This document shows positions 37,242 through 49,000 of a stretch of 64,000 bases of DNA, one piece after another. Within the stretch, counting starts at the first letter, position 1; each line of letters opens with the position of its first letter. Source of the stretch: Ectopseudomonas khazarica (GTDB lineage Bacteria > Pseudomonadota > Gammaproteobacteria > Pseudomonadales > Pseudomonadaceae); contig NZ_SBHZ01000001.1 in the NCBI RefSeq assembly GCF_004521985.1, forward strand, positions 124,001 to 188,000. The letters run 5' to 3'. The notes beneath the pieces are model-generated. The model searched no databases. It worked only from the letters and a program-made list of their open reading frames with translations, and was not told where the DNA came from. Position numbers and translations under genes: made by a program.

Positions 37242-37778
37242 TCAGCGTGCCTTGCTTTCGATGCGCTTGAGCGCTTGCCGGCAGTGCAGCAGTGCATCAC
37301 GCACCATGAAGTTCACCAGGGTCGGTGAAACCCCCAGTTCCTTGGCAATGTCGTTCTGCGTCCGTCCGTGCAGTTTGTACATCTCGAAGGCGTAGCGAGT
37401 GCGCTCGGGCATCTGCGCCAACGCCGAGGAGAGCATCTCCAAGGTTTCTCGACTCTCGTGGCTGGTCTCTGGTGAGGCTCCAGGGGCAGCGATATACAGG
37501 CCTTCTTCCTCGCTGCCGGCATAGCGTTTCTCCAGAGCCTGGCGGCGATAGAGGTCGATCGCCAGGTTACGCACCACGCGTAACAGGTAACTGCTCTGCG
37601 ACTGGATGTTAGGGACCATGCTCGCGGCGCTGAGCTTGATATAGGCGTCGTGCACCACATCTTCGGCGTGGCTGCGGCAGCCGAGGATGCGTGCCGCAGC
37701 GTTGATGAAGGTCTGCCTGCGGGTGACGAACAGGTCGTGCAGGGCCATATGCTGCTGGGGGGGGAGCGTCTTGGGCAT
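37242..37778 (-). CDS. ECF sigma factor, iron-starvation type (PvdS/FecI-like)
   Basis: A 178-residue extracytoplasmic-function sigma factor. Region 2 is visible as ARILGCRSHAEDVVHDAYIK and SYLLRVVRNLAIDLYRR (core and -10 binding), region 4 as LEMLSSALAQMPERTRYAFE with the HTH GRTQNDIAKELGVSPTLVNF. I chose the ATG at 37778, preceded by AGGA; the frame continues to 37844. No fecR-type anti-sigma gene adjoins it, which resembles PvdS (controlled by Fur) more than FecI. A near-perfect Fur palindrome lies 133 bases upstream, and the NRPS operon starts on the other side of that region, so it is the probable activator of the NRPS genes. Confidence 0.92.
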   Translation of the reverse strand: MPKTLPPQQHMALHDLFVTRRQTFINAAARILGCRSHAEDVVHDAYIKLSAASMVPNIQSQSSYLLRVVRNLAIDLYRRQALEKRYAGSEEEGLYIAAPGASPETSHESRETLEMLSSALAQMPERTRYAFEMYKLHGRTQNDIAKELGVSPTLVNFMVRDALLHCRQALKRIESKAR

Positions 37779-37910
37779 GAGATGTTTCCTATGCGGCCAG
37801 AGCGTGATGGGCGTCCACATGGGGGAGATCTGACGCGAATCCATTGCGCGGGTCTTTCGCCCTGCCTGGCGGTTCCTGCGCCGGTATCGAGGCGGCCAAA
37901 TCTAATGTAG

Positions 37911-37927
37911 TTGATAATTATTATCAA
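37911..37927. promoter_or_regulatory. Fur box, perfect palindrome upstream of the sigma gene
   Basis: ttgataattattatcaa is a perfect inverted repeat with the gataat/attatc core of Fur sites, located in the 317-base divergent region between the sigma gene and mbtH. It predicts direct iron repression of the sigma factor. Confidence 0.85.
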
Positions 37928-38028
37928 ATCATACGTGGCCTCTGACTCGATCAAAAATCAAAACGTTCAGTCGGATGAGAATGCCTTCTCAAGTGGCGCG
38001 CATGATAATTAATCTCATGAGTTAATCC

Positions 38029-38052
38029 TAATTATTCGCTCCTCTCCTTCGT
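38029..38052 (+). promoter_or_regulatory. Candidate iron-starvation sigma promoter for the mbtH-NRPS operon
   Basis: TAATT (38029-38033), 16 bases, then CGT (38050-38052) is one base from the TAAAT-N16-CGT motif recognised by PvdS-type sigma factors, at a suitable distance (43 bases) before the mbtH ATG. An AT-rich stretch with gataatt at 38004 precedes it. Confidence 0.5.
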
Positions 38053-38095
38053 CTTCATCGGAAAGCCGCCCAACCCGGGCGAGAAGGAGGCAGAG

Positions 38096-38314
38096 ATGGC
38101 ATTTGATCGCGACGACGCGACATTCAAGGTTCTCGTCAATCACGAGCTGCAGTATTCCCTGTGGCCGGACGACAAGGCGGTGCCCACTGGCTGGCGTGAG
38201 ACGGAGCAGCGAGGCAGCAAGGCGGAGTGTCTGGACTACGTTGAGCGGGAGTGGGTCGACATGCGCCCACTGAGCTTGCGTCAGGTGATGAGCGGCGAGG
38301 CTGTGGAGCGGTGA
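38096..38314 (+). CDS. MbtH-like protein
   Basis: A 72-residue MbtH-family chaperone that binds and activates NRPS adenylation domains. The family signature is complete: [10 protein letters not shown], then PTGWRE, and WVDMRPLSL near the C-terminus, with the conserved tryptophans. A GGAGG site precedes the ATG at 38096. It is the first gene of the NRPS operon and its stop overlaps the thioesterase start. It implies that at least some A domains here are MbtH-dependent, as in pyoverdine synthesis. Confidence 0.95.
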   Translation: MAFDRDDATFKVLVNHELQYSLWPDDKAVPTGWRETEQRGSKAECLDYVEREWVDMRPLSLRQVMSGEAVER

Positions 38315-39048
38315 TGATGCCTGGCCGCCTGCACCTGTACTGCCTGCCGTATTCCGGTGCCAGCGCGATGGCCTATGCGCGTTGGCGTCGTTCATTGCCG
38401 GCTTCGGTCGAGGTGTTGCCGCTGGAGTTGCCAGGGCGTGGTCGGCGTTTCAATGAGCCATTGCAGACCGATATGTACGCGCTGGCCAAGCAGCTTGCGG
38501 CCGAGTTGAGCGAGTCGCTCAAACAGCCCTACGCCCTGTTTGGTCACAGTCTCGGTGGCCTGCTGGCTTTCGAATTGGCCCATGCGCTGCGCCAGCTCGG
38601 CATGCCTGCTCCGCAGGCGCTGTTCGCTTCGGCAGCGCCGGCGCCGTCGCGCCGTGAGAACCACCTAGAGCTGGCGCAAGAGCAGAGCGATGAGCAGCTG
38701 CTACTGCGCCTGCGGTCCCTGGGGGGAACGCCCGCAGCCGTATTTGACGATGCGGAGATGCTCAGCCTGACCCTGCCGGTGTTGCGCGCCGATTTTCTGC
38801 TGTGTGGCCGTTATCGCTACTACCGCCGTGCGCGGCTCGGTTGCCCGATCCATGTACTTGGCGGCAAGGCGGATCGGGTATCGATGGATGCGCTGGCGGC
38901 CTGGCAGGACGAAACCGCCGATGACTTCTCTCTGGAGATGTTCGAGGGCGATCATTTTTTCATCAACGCCTGCGAACAGCAGTTGCTCGAATACATGTTC
39001 GGCAAGCTGCGTGAGAGTGGGCGGGATCTCCGGGCTATCGAGGCCTGA
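38314..39048 (+). CDS. Type II thioesterase of the NRPS operon
   Basis: A 244-residue alpha/beta hydrolase of the GrsT/TEII type that removes misprimed or stalled acyl groups from carrier domains. The nucleophile elbow is [14 protein letters not shown] with the serine near residue 74, the acid lies in [14 protein letters not shown] sequence ([11 protein letters not shown]), and the histidine is in FEGDHFFIN. The ATG at 38314 overlaps the mbtH stop; an adjacent ATG at 38317 is equally possible, and the frame to 38251 is not needed. Because neither NRPS carries a C-terminal TE domain, this enzyme could also act in product release. Confidence 0.9.
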   Translation: MMPGRLHLYCLPYSGASAMAYARWRRSLPASVEVLPLELPGRGRRFNEPLQTDMYALAKQLAAELSESLKQPYALFGHSLGGLLAFELAHALRQLGMPAPQALFASAAPAPSRRENHLELAQEQSDEQLLLRLRSLGGTPAAVFDDAEMLSLTLPVLRADFLLCGRYRYYRRARLGCPIHVLGGKADRVSMDALAAWQDETADDFSLEMFEGDHFFINACEQQLLEYMFGKLRESGRDLRAIEA

Positions 39049-39060
39049 GAGGAGCATGCG

Positions 39061-40032
39061 ATGACTTTCTTCTCCATAAAGCCTTTGCCTGAGTCGCGTG
39101 AGGGTTTACCGCTGCTGGTGCAGGCTGAGGACGGAATCGACCTGCTGGCGAGCCAGCAGGAGCTGCGCGAGCTGATCGATCAACACCTTGAACGCTGTGG
39201 TGGAGTGCTATTGCGCGGTTTTGCGGTGGGCGAAGCCGAGCGTTTTCGTGCGTTCGCCGCCGCATTCGGCGACCCGTTGTTGAACTACGAATTCGGCTCC
39301 ACGCCGCGCAGTAACGTGACCGCTGGCGTCTACACCTCTACCGAGTATCCGCCGCATCAACATATTCCGCTGCACAACGAGCAGGCCTACACCCGCGAGT
39401 GGCCGATGCGTATCTGGTTCTACTGCATGCAGGCCGCGCAGAGTGGAGGGGAGACGCCCATCGCAGACAGTCGGGTGGTCTACCGTCAGGTCGGTGAGAC
39501 GATTCGCCGGCGCTTCAGTGAGCGTGGGCTGATGTACGTGCGTAACTACGGCAATGGTCTGGACGTTGCCTGGGAACAGGTGTTCAACAGCAGTGATCGT
39601 GCGGTGGTCGAGGCCTACTGCCGGGCTCACCAGATCGAATGCGAATGGAAGGAGGACGGTGAACTGCGCACTCGCCAGCTCTGTCAGGCCGTGGCCCGTC
39701 ATCCACGCACGGGTGACTGGGTGTGGTTCAACCAAGCGCATCTGTTCCACGTCTCCAACCTGCCCGTCGAGGTGCGCGAAAGCCTGCTGGAAATCGTCGA
39801 CGAAGAGGACCTGCCGCGCAATGTCTATTACGGCGATGGCAGCCCGATCGAGGAGTCCCTGCTCGATGACATCCGCGGCGTATTGGCCGAAGCGACGGTC
39901 AGCTTTCCTTGGTGCAGCGGCGATGTGCTGATGCTCGACAACATGCTGACTGCTCATGCGCGCACGCCTTTCAGTGGCCCGCGCAAGGTCATTGTGGCCA
40001 TGGCGCAAGGCCATGGCCTGGATCTGCTCTGA
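39061..40032 (+). CDS. SyrP/TauD-family dioxygenase, probable aspartate beta-hydroxylase
   Basis: A 323-residue Fe(II)/2-oxoglutarate-dependent oxygenase. The iron facial triad is seen as LHNEQAYTREWP (H-x-E) and the distal histidine in MLDNMLTAHARTPF, followed by GPRK.I with the 2-oxoglutarate arginine. SyrP-like members hydroxylate aspartate at the beta carbon while it is tethered to an NRPS carrier protein, giving the beta-hydroxyaspartate iron ligand of many siderophores. The second A domain of the adjacent NRPS has an aspartate code, which supports this. A GAGAGGA site precedes the ATG; a 63-base gap separates it from the first NRPS. Confidence 0.87.
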   Translation: MTFFSIKPLPESREGLPLLVQAEDGIDLLASQQELRELIDQHLERCGGVLLRGFAVGEAERFRAFAAAFGDPLLNYEFGSTPRSNVTAGVYTSTEYPPHQHIPLHNEQAYTREWPMRIWFYCMQAAQSGGETPIADSRVVYRQVGETIRRRFSERGLMYVRNYGNGLDVAWEQVFNSSDRAVVEAYCRAHQIECEWKEDGELRTRQLCQAVARHPRTGDWVWFNQAHLFHVSNLPVEVRESLLEIVDEEDLPRNVYYGDGSPIEESLLDDIRGVLAEATVSFPWCSGDVLMLDNMLTAHARTPFSGPRKVIVAMAQGHGLDLL

Positions 40033-40095
40033 GCACCCGAATATTCCATTTCACACGGCGGGTGCAGTGCACCCATCGCGATTCAAGGTGATGCC

Positions 40096-43000
40096 ATGAA
40101 TGATCGTTACGACGCTGCCACCAACCTGGTTGAGGCGCTCGTCCAGCGTGCCGCTGAAACGCCGCGCGATATCGCTCTGCGTTTTATCGCTGAAGGGGTG
40201 GACGAAGCACTGACCTACCGTGCACTGGATGAGCGCGCACGTGATCTGGCTGTCTGGTTGCTGCAGCATGGTCAACCCGGTGATCGCGCCGTTTTGCTGA
40301 TGCACAGCAGCACGGAATACGTGGTTTCCTTCTTTGCTTGCCTGTATGCCGGCATCATCGCTGTGCCGGCGTATCCGCCCGAGTCCGTTAGGCCGCAGCA
40401 CCTGGCGCGTTTGCAGGCCATTCTCGGTGACGCCGAGCCGAGCCTGGTGCTCACCGATTCCAGTTTGTTGGACGCCCTGCGTCCGGCCTGTCAGGTTGTC
40501 GGTGGTGCCACGCCGCAGCTGCTTGCCGTTGACCACACGCCGGCCGGTCTGGGGCTGGCATGGCAGATGCCGGAGCTGAGCGATGCGCATATCGCCTTCC
40601 TGCAATACACCTCGGGTTCCACCTCGACACCAAAGGGGGTGCAGGTCTGCCATGGCAACCTGCTAGCTAACGAGCGGTTGATTCGCCATGGCCTGGGTAT
40701 CTGTGCCGATGACGTGATGGTCAGCTGGCTGCCGCTGTTTCACGACATGGGGCTGATCGGTGGTTTGCTGCAGCCGATCTACAGCGGTATTCCCTGTGTG
40801 CTGATGTCGCCGCGCTACTTCCTCGAGCGTCCGCGCCGCTGGCTGGAGGCCATCTCCCGTTACGGCGGTACGGTCAGTGGTGGCCCGGATTTCGCCTACC
40901 GGCTGTGCTGCGAACGCATCGGTGAGGGCGCCATGGAGGGGCTTGATCTGAGCCGCTGGCGCCTGGCTTTCTCCGGCTCCGAACCGATTCGTCCGGACAC
41001 CCTGGAGCGCTTCGCTACCACCTTCGCGCGGGTTGGGTTCGATGCCGATGCGCTCTATGCCTCCTACGGCCTCGCCGAGGCGACCCTGTTCGTTGCCGGT
41101 GGCCAACGCGGTAAAGGTATCGGTTTGCTGGAGGTGGATCCGACGGCACTGGCCAGTAACCTGGGACGCCCCGGCCGCGGCACCTTGCTGGTCAGTTGCG
41201 GGCACCTGCAGCCCGAGCATGAGGTGCAACTGGTCGACCCGCACAGCGGCGCATCTCTGGGGCCTGGACAGGTTGGCGAGATCTGGAGCAGTGGCCCCAG
41301 CGTCGCGCAGGGCTATTGGCGCAACCCCGAGGCCAGTGAGCGTGCTTTCGTCGAGCGCGATGGGCGCGTCTGGCTGCGTACCGGCGACCTGGGCTTCCTG
41401 CACAACGATGAGCTGTACGTCACCGGGCGGCTCAAGGACATGATCATCGTGCGTGGCCAGAACCTCTACCCGCAGGATCTGGAACGCTGTGTCGAAGAAG
41501 AAGTGGATGTGGTGCGCAAGGGCCGTATCTCTGCATTCGCTGTGGAGCACAACGGTCGCGAGGGGATCGGTATAGCCGCCGAGATTGGCCGCAGTGTGCG
41601 CAAGTTGATACCGGCTGCCGCGCTGATCAAGGCTATTTCGGCGGCCGTCGCCGACAGTTTCCAGGAAGCACCGCTGCTCGTGGCGCTGCTGGAACCGGGC
41701 GCGTTGCCAAAGACTTCCAGCGGCAAGCTGCAGCGCTCTGCATGCCGCCAGCAATTGGCTGATGGCACCTTGTCGGCTTATGCGGTACAGCGTGCCGGGC
41801 AACTGGTGGAAGGCGATCGGGTGAACACTGCTCGGCTGAGCGAGGCGGAGCAGGCCATGGCTGCTCTCTGGTGCGAGGTGCTGCAGGTGGAGGCGGTCGA
41901 ACGTGACGATCACTTCTTTGTCCTCGGTGGTGATTCGGTGCGGGCGACCCAGTTACTGGCACGCCTGCGTGAGCGTCATGGCCGCGCAGTGGAGCCGCGC
42001 CTGCTGTTCGAGGCGCCGGTGTTGGGCGCTTTCGTCGCTGCGCTGGCCAGTCATGTTGTCGATACACCGGCCTGCGCCGAAGTGACCTGTCTGGATCGCC
42101 ATGGCACGCTGCCGCTGTCGCCGGCCCAGCGCCGTCTTTGGTTCCTCTGGAAGCTGGAGCCGCACAGCCCGCTGTACCACATCGCCGGTGGTCTGACGGT
42201 GCGCGGCGAGCTGAATGTCGACGCAGTGCAACAGGCATTCGTCGATCTGCAATTGCGTCACGAGACGCTGCGCAGCCGTTTCGTCGAGGACAGTGATGGC
42301 GAAGTTCGCCTGAACCTGACCGACGCCGCGCCGGTGCCGTTCAGTCAGATCGATCTGAGTGGTCAGCCGAGCACTGCCGAGGGCGACGCGCTGCAATTCG
42401 CTGCCGAAACCTTCGATCTGGTCAGCGGCCCGTTGCTACGTCTGCGTCTGCAGCACCTGGGCGAAGGCCGTCAGGCGCTGCTGCTCTGCATGCACCACAT
42501 CATCTCCGATGGCGCCTCGCTGAATCTGCTGTTGGAGGAGTTTTCGGCGTGCTATGCGGCGCGTCTGCAAGGTGAGGTTGCGCAGCTACCGCAGTTGAGC
42601 CATCAGTACGTCGATATCACCGCCGCTCAGCAGCAGGTACTGGACGGTGGAGCGAGCGCACGACTGCTGCAGTGGTGGCGCACATACCTTGGGCAGGAAC
42701 ATCCGCCGCTTGAGTTGCCATACACCTTGGTCAACACGACTCGCCAGAGTGGACGTCGTGCCGGCTTCATCGAGCAGCGTCTCGACGACGTCTTGAGCGG
42801 GGAGTTGCGTCAGCTGGCCCAGCAGCACGGTGTGACCTTGGCCATGCTGTTGCTGGCGGCGTTCAACCTGTTGTTGCAGCGCTTTACTGGGCAGCAGGAT
42901 CTGCGCATCGGTCTTACCCAGGCCGGGCGTGAACAGCTCGCCAGCGAACGTCTGGTTGGGTTCTTCGTCAATCTGCTGGTGTTGCGCTGCGACCTTTCGA

Positions 43001-46000
43001 CCAACCCGAGCCTGAGTGCGCTGTTGCGCCAGGTGCGCGATGGGTTGCTGGATGCCCAGGCTCATCAGGATCTGCCGTTCGAGCAACTGGTGCAGGCGTT
43101 GCAGCCAGATCGCAGTCACGGTCGCCATCCACTCTGCCAGGTGGCGTTCGACCATCAGGTACGGGGAACGGTGGCATTGCAGGGGCTGAACGTGGAAAGC
43201 CTGCGTCAGATCGATCTGGAAACCCCCTTCGACCTGGTGTTGCGCGTACGCGAGAGCCAGGCCGGCCTCGAGCTGAGCTTCTGCTACGCTGCCGAGCGCT
43301 ATCGTGCTACCGGTATGGCGTGCATGGCCGAGCAGTTCCTCGCGCTGCTGCGTGCACTGCCGAAGCAGCCGGCGGATGCGCCGTTGCAGGCGGGTGCCTG
43401 GCTCGACGAAGCGCTGTGGCGCCGTGCAGTACCGGCCAGTGCTGAGGCTTTCGAGCCGCTGGCGACGGTTATCGCAGCCCAGGCTGCCGCCCAGCCGGAG
43501 GCCATCGCGCTGCAGGATGAGCAACGCAGCCTGAGCTTCGCTGAACTGGATGCGCGCGCCAACCGCCTGGCCCAGGCTCTGGTCGCGGCGGGTGTCGGCC
43601 CCGAGGCACGGGTTGGCGTGGCCTTGCCGCGCGGCGTGGATATTCCTCTGGCCCTGTTGGCCGTGATGAAGGCCGGCGGCGCCTATGTGCCGCTGGATGT
43701 GGATCATCCCCGCGAACGCCTGGCCTGGCTGATCGAGGATGCCGGTATCGGCTGGTTGATCAGTCAGTCCGCGCTGGCCGAGCAGCTGCCGATTGGCGAT
43801 TCGGTGCAGCGCCTGGATCTAGACCGTTTCGATGATGCCGCCTGGCCGGCGCAATGCCCCGCTTCACGGGTTCACCCGGCCAACCTGGCCTATCTGATCT
43901 ACACCTCCGGCTCCACTGGCCAGCCCAAGGGCGTTGCTGTAGCGCATGGCGAAATCGCCGCACACTGCCGCGCCATCGGTGAGCGTTATGCGATGCGACC
44001 GAGTGACCGCGAGCTGATCTTCATGTCGTTTGCTTTCGACGGGGCTCACGAGCGTTGGCTAACTGCACTGAGCCACGGCGCCAGTCTGCTGATCCGCGGT
44101 GCTGCGTTGTGGACGCCGGAGCAGACCCTGGAACGCCTCAAGCTGCATCAGGTGACGGTTGCGGCCTTCCCGCCGGCCTTCCTGCAGCAACTGGCCGAAC
44201 AGGCAGCACGCCTTGGCCATGCGCCGAGCATGCGCATCTATTGCTTCGGTGGTGACGCGGTGCCCGAGGCAGCATTCGAATTGGCGCGGCGCAGCCTCAA
44301 GGCGGAACACCTGATCAATGGCTATGGGCCTACCGAAACGGTGGTCACGCCCCTGTTGTGGAAGGCCGATGCTACCAGCCGTTGTGGTGCCGCTTATGCG
44401 CCCATCGGCGAGGCAGTGGGCGCTAGAGACCTGTACGTACTCGACGAGCACCTGCAACCGCTGCCGCGCGGTGTGGTCGGCGAGCTGTACATCGGCGGTG
44501 AGTTGCTGGCACGCGGTTATCACCAGCGTCCTGGGATGACCGCCGAGCGCTTCGTCGCCGATCCCTTCGGCATGACGGGTGGGCGTCTCTACCGTACCGG
44601 CGACCGTGTGCGTTGGCGTGAAGATGGCTCGTTCGATTACCTCGGGCGCGTCGATCAGCAAGTCAAGATTCGCGGCTTCCGTATCGAGCCCGGCGAGATC
44701 GAAGCACGCCTGCGCATGCTCGATGGGGTCAGCGAAGCGGCCGTGGTCTGTCGCGACGGTATGGCAGGGCGCCGGCTGGTGGCCTACGTGGCGCCGCTGC
44801 AGGCGACCGACGCGCTCAAGACAGCGCTGCGCGAGCAACTGCCCGAGTACATGGTGCCCACGCAGATCATCGCGCTGGCTCAGTTGCCGCTGAACGTCAA
44901 TGGCAAGATCGACCGCAAGGCCTTGCCCGAAGTGGCGGACGTCAATGACGACTACAGCGCGCCGCGCGAGGGCCTGGAAAGCCAGCTTGCAGCGCTTTGG
45001 GCCGAGTTGCTCGAGCTGCCGCGAGTCGGCCGTGAGGATGATTTCTTCGAACTCGGTGGTCATTCGCTGCTGGCGACCCGGCTGGTATCGCGGATACGCC
45101 AACTCCTCGCCGTCGAGTGTCCGCTGCCGATGATCTTCGAGGCCTCGCGGCTGGATGCCTTCACCGCCGCTGTGGTGGCGCTCGGCGAGCGCGACAGCCG
45201 CCCGCCATTGCGCACTGTGCCGCGTGATGGCGCGCTACCGCTGTCCCCGGCGCAGGCGCGCTTGTGGTTCTTCTGGCAGATGGAACCGCACAGTGCTGCC
45301 TACAATGTCCCTGGCGCCCTGCGCCTGCGCGGCGCGCTGGACGAGGGCGCGTTGCGCCAGGCATTCGCGGGATTGATGGCGCGTCACGAGACACTGCGTA
45401 CCACCTTCGACGAGCGTGAGGGCGAGCCGTGCCAGGTCATCCATGCGCGGCTGGAACTGCCCATGGTGCGCCTGGATCTGTCCGCCCACGGCGATGCCGA
45501 GGCCCAGGCGCATCGCCTGGCCGAAGAGGAAGCCGGGCGCCCGTTCGACCTGCGTGACGGCCCGCTGCTGCGTCTGACGCTGCTGCGCCTGGCCGCAGAG
45601 GATCATGTGCTGCTGTTGACCCTGCACCATATCGTCTCCGACGGTTGGTCGATCCGTGTGCTGATGGATGAATTCGCCGCGCTTTACAGTGCCGCGCTGG
45701 TAGGCAACCAGGCGGCGCTGCCGGCGCTGCCGGTGCAGTACGCCGACTACGCCCAGTGGCAGCGTAGCCTGCTCGCCGATGGCGAGGGTGAGCGACAACT
45801 GGCCTGGTGGGTGCAGCAACTGGGGCATGACAATCCGCGCCTCGACCTGGCATGCGACCGCCCGCGTCCGGCGCAGCAGAGCTACCGTGGCGGCAGTCTC
45901 AGCTTCGAGCTGGATGCGGCGCTGAGCGAGCGCCTGAGGGCGTTGGCGCGCAGCCACGACGTCACCTTGTTCATGTTGCTGTTGGGCGCCTATGGCGTCT

Positions 46001-49000
46001 TGCTGCGCAGTTGCAGCGGCCAGGCTGATCTGCGTGTCGCGGTGCCGGTCGCCAACCGCCAGCAACTGGAAACCGAAGGGCTGATCGGCTTCTTCGTCAA
46101 CACCCTGGTCTACCCCTGCCGAGTCGATGTGCAGGCTTCCTTCAGCGATCTGCTGGCTGCGCTCAAGCCGTTGGCACTGGGTGCCCAGGCACATCAGGAT
46201 GTGCCCTTCGAGCAACTGGTCGAGGCGCTGCAACCGGAGCGCAGCCTGGCCTGGAATCCTCTGGCGCAGGTCAAGTTCAACTTCGGCTTCGACGTCAGCC
46301 GCCTGCCGGATGCCGGCCCGCTGAAGCTGCAACTGTTCAGTGAACAGCAGTACGGTGCGCGTTTCGATCTGGCCCTGGACATGGCCGAGGCCAGCGAGGA
46401 CGGCCATCTGCGTGGCAGCTTCGTCTTTGCCCAGGATCTGTTCGACGTCAGCACGGTGGCACGCATCGTCGCTACCTTCACCTGGCAACTGGAACAACTC
46501 TGTGCCCGGCCATCCGAGCCACTCGAACAACTGACTCTGGTCCCAGCCGAACTGCGTTCGGAACTGTCCGGCGAGCGCCGCCCGTGGCCGTCCGCTGATG
46601 TGCTGCAGTTGTTCAACCGACAGTGCGTGGCACGCCCGGGCGAAATGGCAGTCGAGGCCTGGGATGGTCAATACCGTTATGCTGAGCTGGACGCCGCGGC
46701 CAGCCGTTTGGCCAATGCCTTGCGCGCCCAAGGTGTCGGCCCGGGTGAGCGCGTCGCGCTCTGCCAGGCGCGCGGCGCACGCTGGCTGCTGATGCTTCTG
46801 GGGGTGCTGAAGTCAGGTGCTGCCTACGTGCCGTTCGACCCGGCATTGCCGAGTACGCGTCTGCAGCAACTACTGGCCGAGAGTGGGGCGCGCTGCGTGC
46901 TGGTGAGTGAGCGTGAAACCGCGGCGCTCTTCCCGGATCAGGCAATGCTGGTCGAGGCCGGAGGGCCGTCGGACTTTGCAGCGCAGGCACCTGCCGTGGT
47001 CATCGACGCGGCCAGTCCGGCCTATGTGATCTTCACTTCCGGCTCCACGGGGCAGCCCAAAGGCGTAGTGGTTAGCCACGGTGCCCTGGCCAACTACGTG
47101 CAGGGCGCGCTGACACGGTTGGACAGCCAGCCCGGGGAGGGCTGGGCGATGGTGTCGTCGGTGGCGGCCGATCTCGGCCATACCAGCCTGTTCGGTGCGC
47201 TATGCAGTGGTGGGCGGTTGTGCCTGGCCAGCGCCGAGGAGGTGGCCGATGCCGAGCGTTTCGCCGCCTTCATTCAGGCTCGTGCCGTCGCCGTGCTGAA
47301 GATCGTGCCCAGCCATCTCAGCGGCCTGCTGGCCGCCGCGCCGCAGCCGGTCGAGGTCTTGCCGCTGCGTCTGCTGGTGCTCGGCGGCGAAGCCTGCGGC
47401 GCACCACTGCTGGCGCGTGTGCGTGAGCTGGCGCCAGGTTTGCGGGTGGTCAACCACTATGGCCCAAGTGAAACCACAGTGGGTGTGCTGACCCATGAGT
47501 GGCGCATCGGTGAGTCCTTGCCGCAGGGCAATCTAGCTATCGGTCGGGCGCTGCCCAATAGTCGGGTGCGGGTGGTCGACGAGCAGCTCGCCAGCCTGCC
47601 ACTTGGCGTGCCGGGTGAGCTGCTGATCGCCGGTGCCGGTCTGGCCGACGGCTATCTGGGCCTGCCGCAGCTGACAGCGGAGCGTTTTATCCATCTTGAG
47701 GATGAGCGCTATTACCGCAGTGGCGACCGCGTGCGCCTGCGCGCCGATGGTGAGATCGAATTCCTCGGTCGCCTCGACGAACAGGTGAAAATCCGCGGCT
47801 ATCGGGTGGAGCCGGCCGAGCTGGCGCAGGTGCTCAAGCGCCTGCCGGGTGTGCATGATGCTCTGGTGCTGGCCGAGAGCGCGGGCGATGGGCCCGTGCG
47901 CCTGCTGGCCTGGTGTGTGGCCGATGGGGAGGCCGAAGCGCTGCGCCAGGAGTTGGCAGCCCAGGTGCCGGACTATCTGCTGCCGGCGCAACTGATGCTG
48001 CTACCGGCCTTACCGTTGACTGCCAATGGTAAGGTCGATCGCCAGGCACTGCCGCGTCCGGACATGGCTGGCAAACCGTGCGAGGAGGTGCCGCTGAGCG
48101 AACTGGAAAGCCAGTTGGCGACGATCTGGCAGGCGGTGCTCAAGGTCGAACGGGTCGGGGCCGAAGACAACTTCTTCGAGTTGGGTGGTGATTCCATCCT
48201 CAGCCTGCAGATCATCGCGCGCATCCGCAAACTGGGTTTCAAGCTCAGTCCCAAGCAGTTGTTCGAGCGGCAGACCGTGCGGCAACTGGCGCAGTGGCTG
48301 CAGGCACGCGAGGTGTCGGAAGTCGCCACGACGCCTGCCACCGTCAACGCACCGCCCGCCAGTGGCGCGCCGCTGGCCCCGGTGCAGGCTCGCTTCTTCG
48401 AGCGTGTACCGGCTGTGCTGCGCAACCACTGGAATCAGGCGATCCTGCTGGAGGCCAGCGAGCCGCTGGATCTCACTGCACTGGAGCGTGCGCTGCATGT
48501 CTTGCTGCAATGCCACCCGGCGTTGCGTCTGCGTTTGGATGGTGAGCAAGCGCGTCTGCGTATCGCTGACATGGGGGCACTCGACCTGACGCTGCTCTGG
48601 CGCCGCCATGCAACTGATCGGCAGACGCTCGAGCGCCTGTGTGACGAAGCCCAGCGCAGCCTGGATCTGCGTAATGGCCCATTGCTGCGTGCCATGCACG
48701 TCGGCCTGGACGAGGGCGGCGAGCGCCTGTTGCTGGTGATTCATCACCTGGCGGTGGATGGCGTCTCCTGGCGGGTGCTGCTGGAAGATCTGCACGCCGC
48801 CTATGGTGCTATTCGCGCGGGGCAGCCAGCTGTATTGCCGGCCGAAGGCGACCCGCATGCCGTCTGGGCTGCCCGCCAGCAGGCGCTGGCGACGAGTCCG
48901 GCACTGGACGCCGAAATGCCGTACTGGCTGGCGCAACTGGCCGATGCCCCGGCGATTCCCCAGGCCGATGGCCACGCGGCGGCCACCTGGCGCGAGGCTC

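Noticed and set aside
36874..37300. Overlapping short frames on both strands in the spacer before the sigma gene
   Set aside because: No ribosome sites, no family resemblance and inconsistent composition; left as a gene-free spacer.
37242..37778. Interpretation as a FecI/FecR surface-signalling system
   Set aside because: No anti-sigma gene adjoins the sigma gene and the visible receptor lacks the N-terminal signalling domain, so the PvdS-like reading is preferred.
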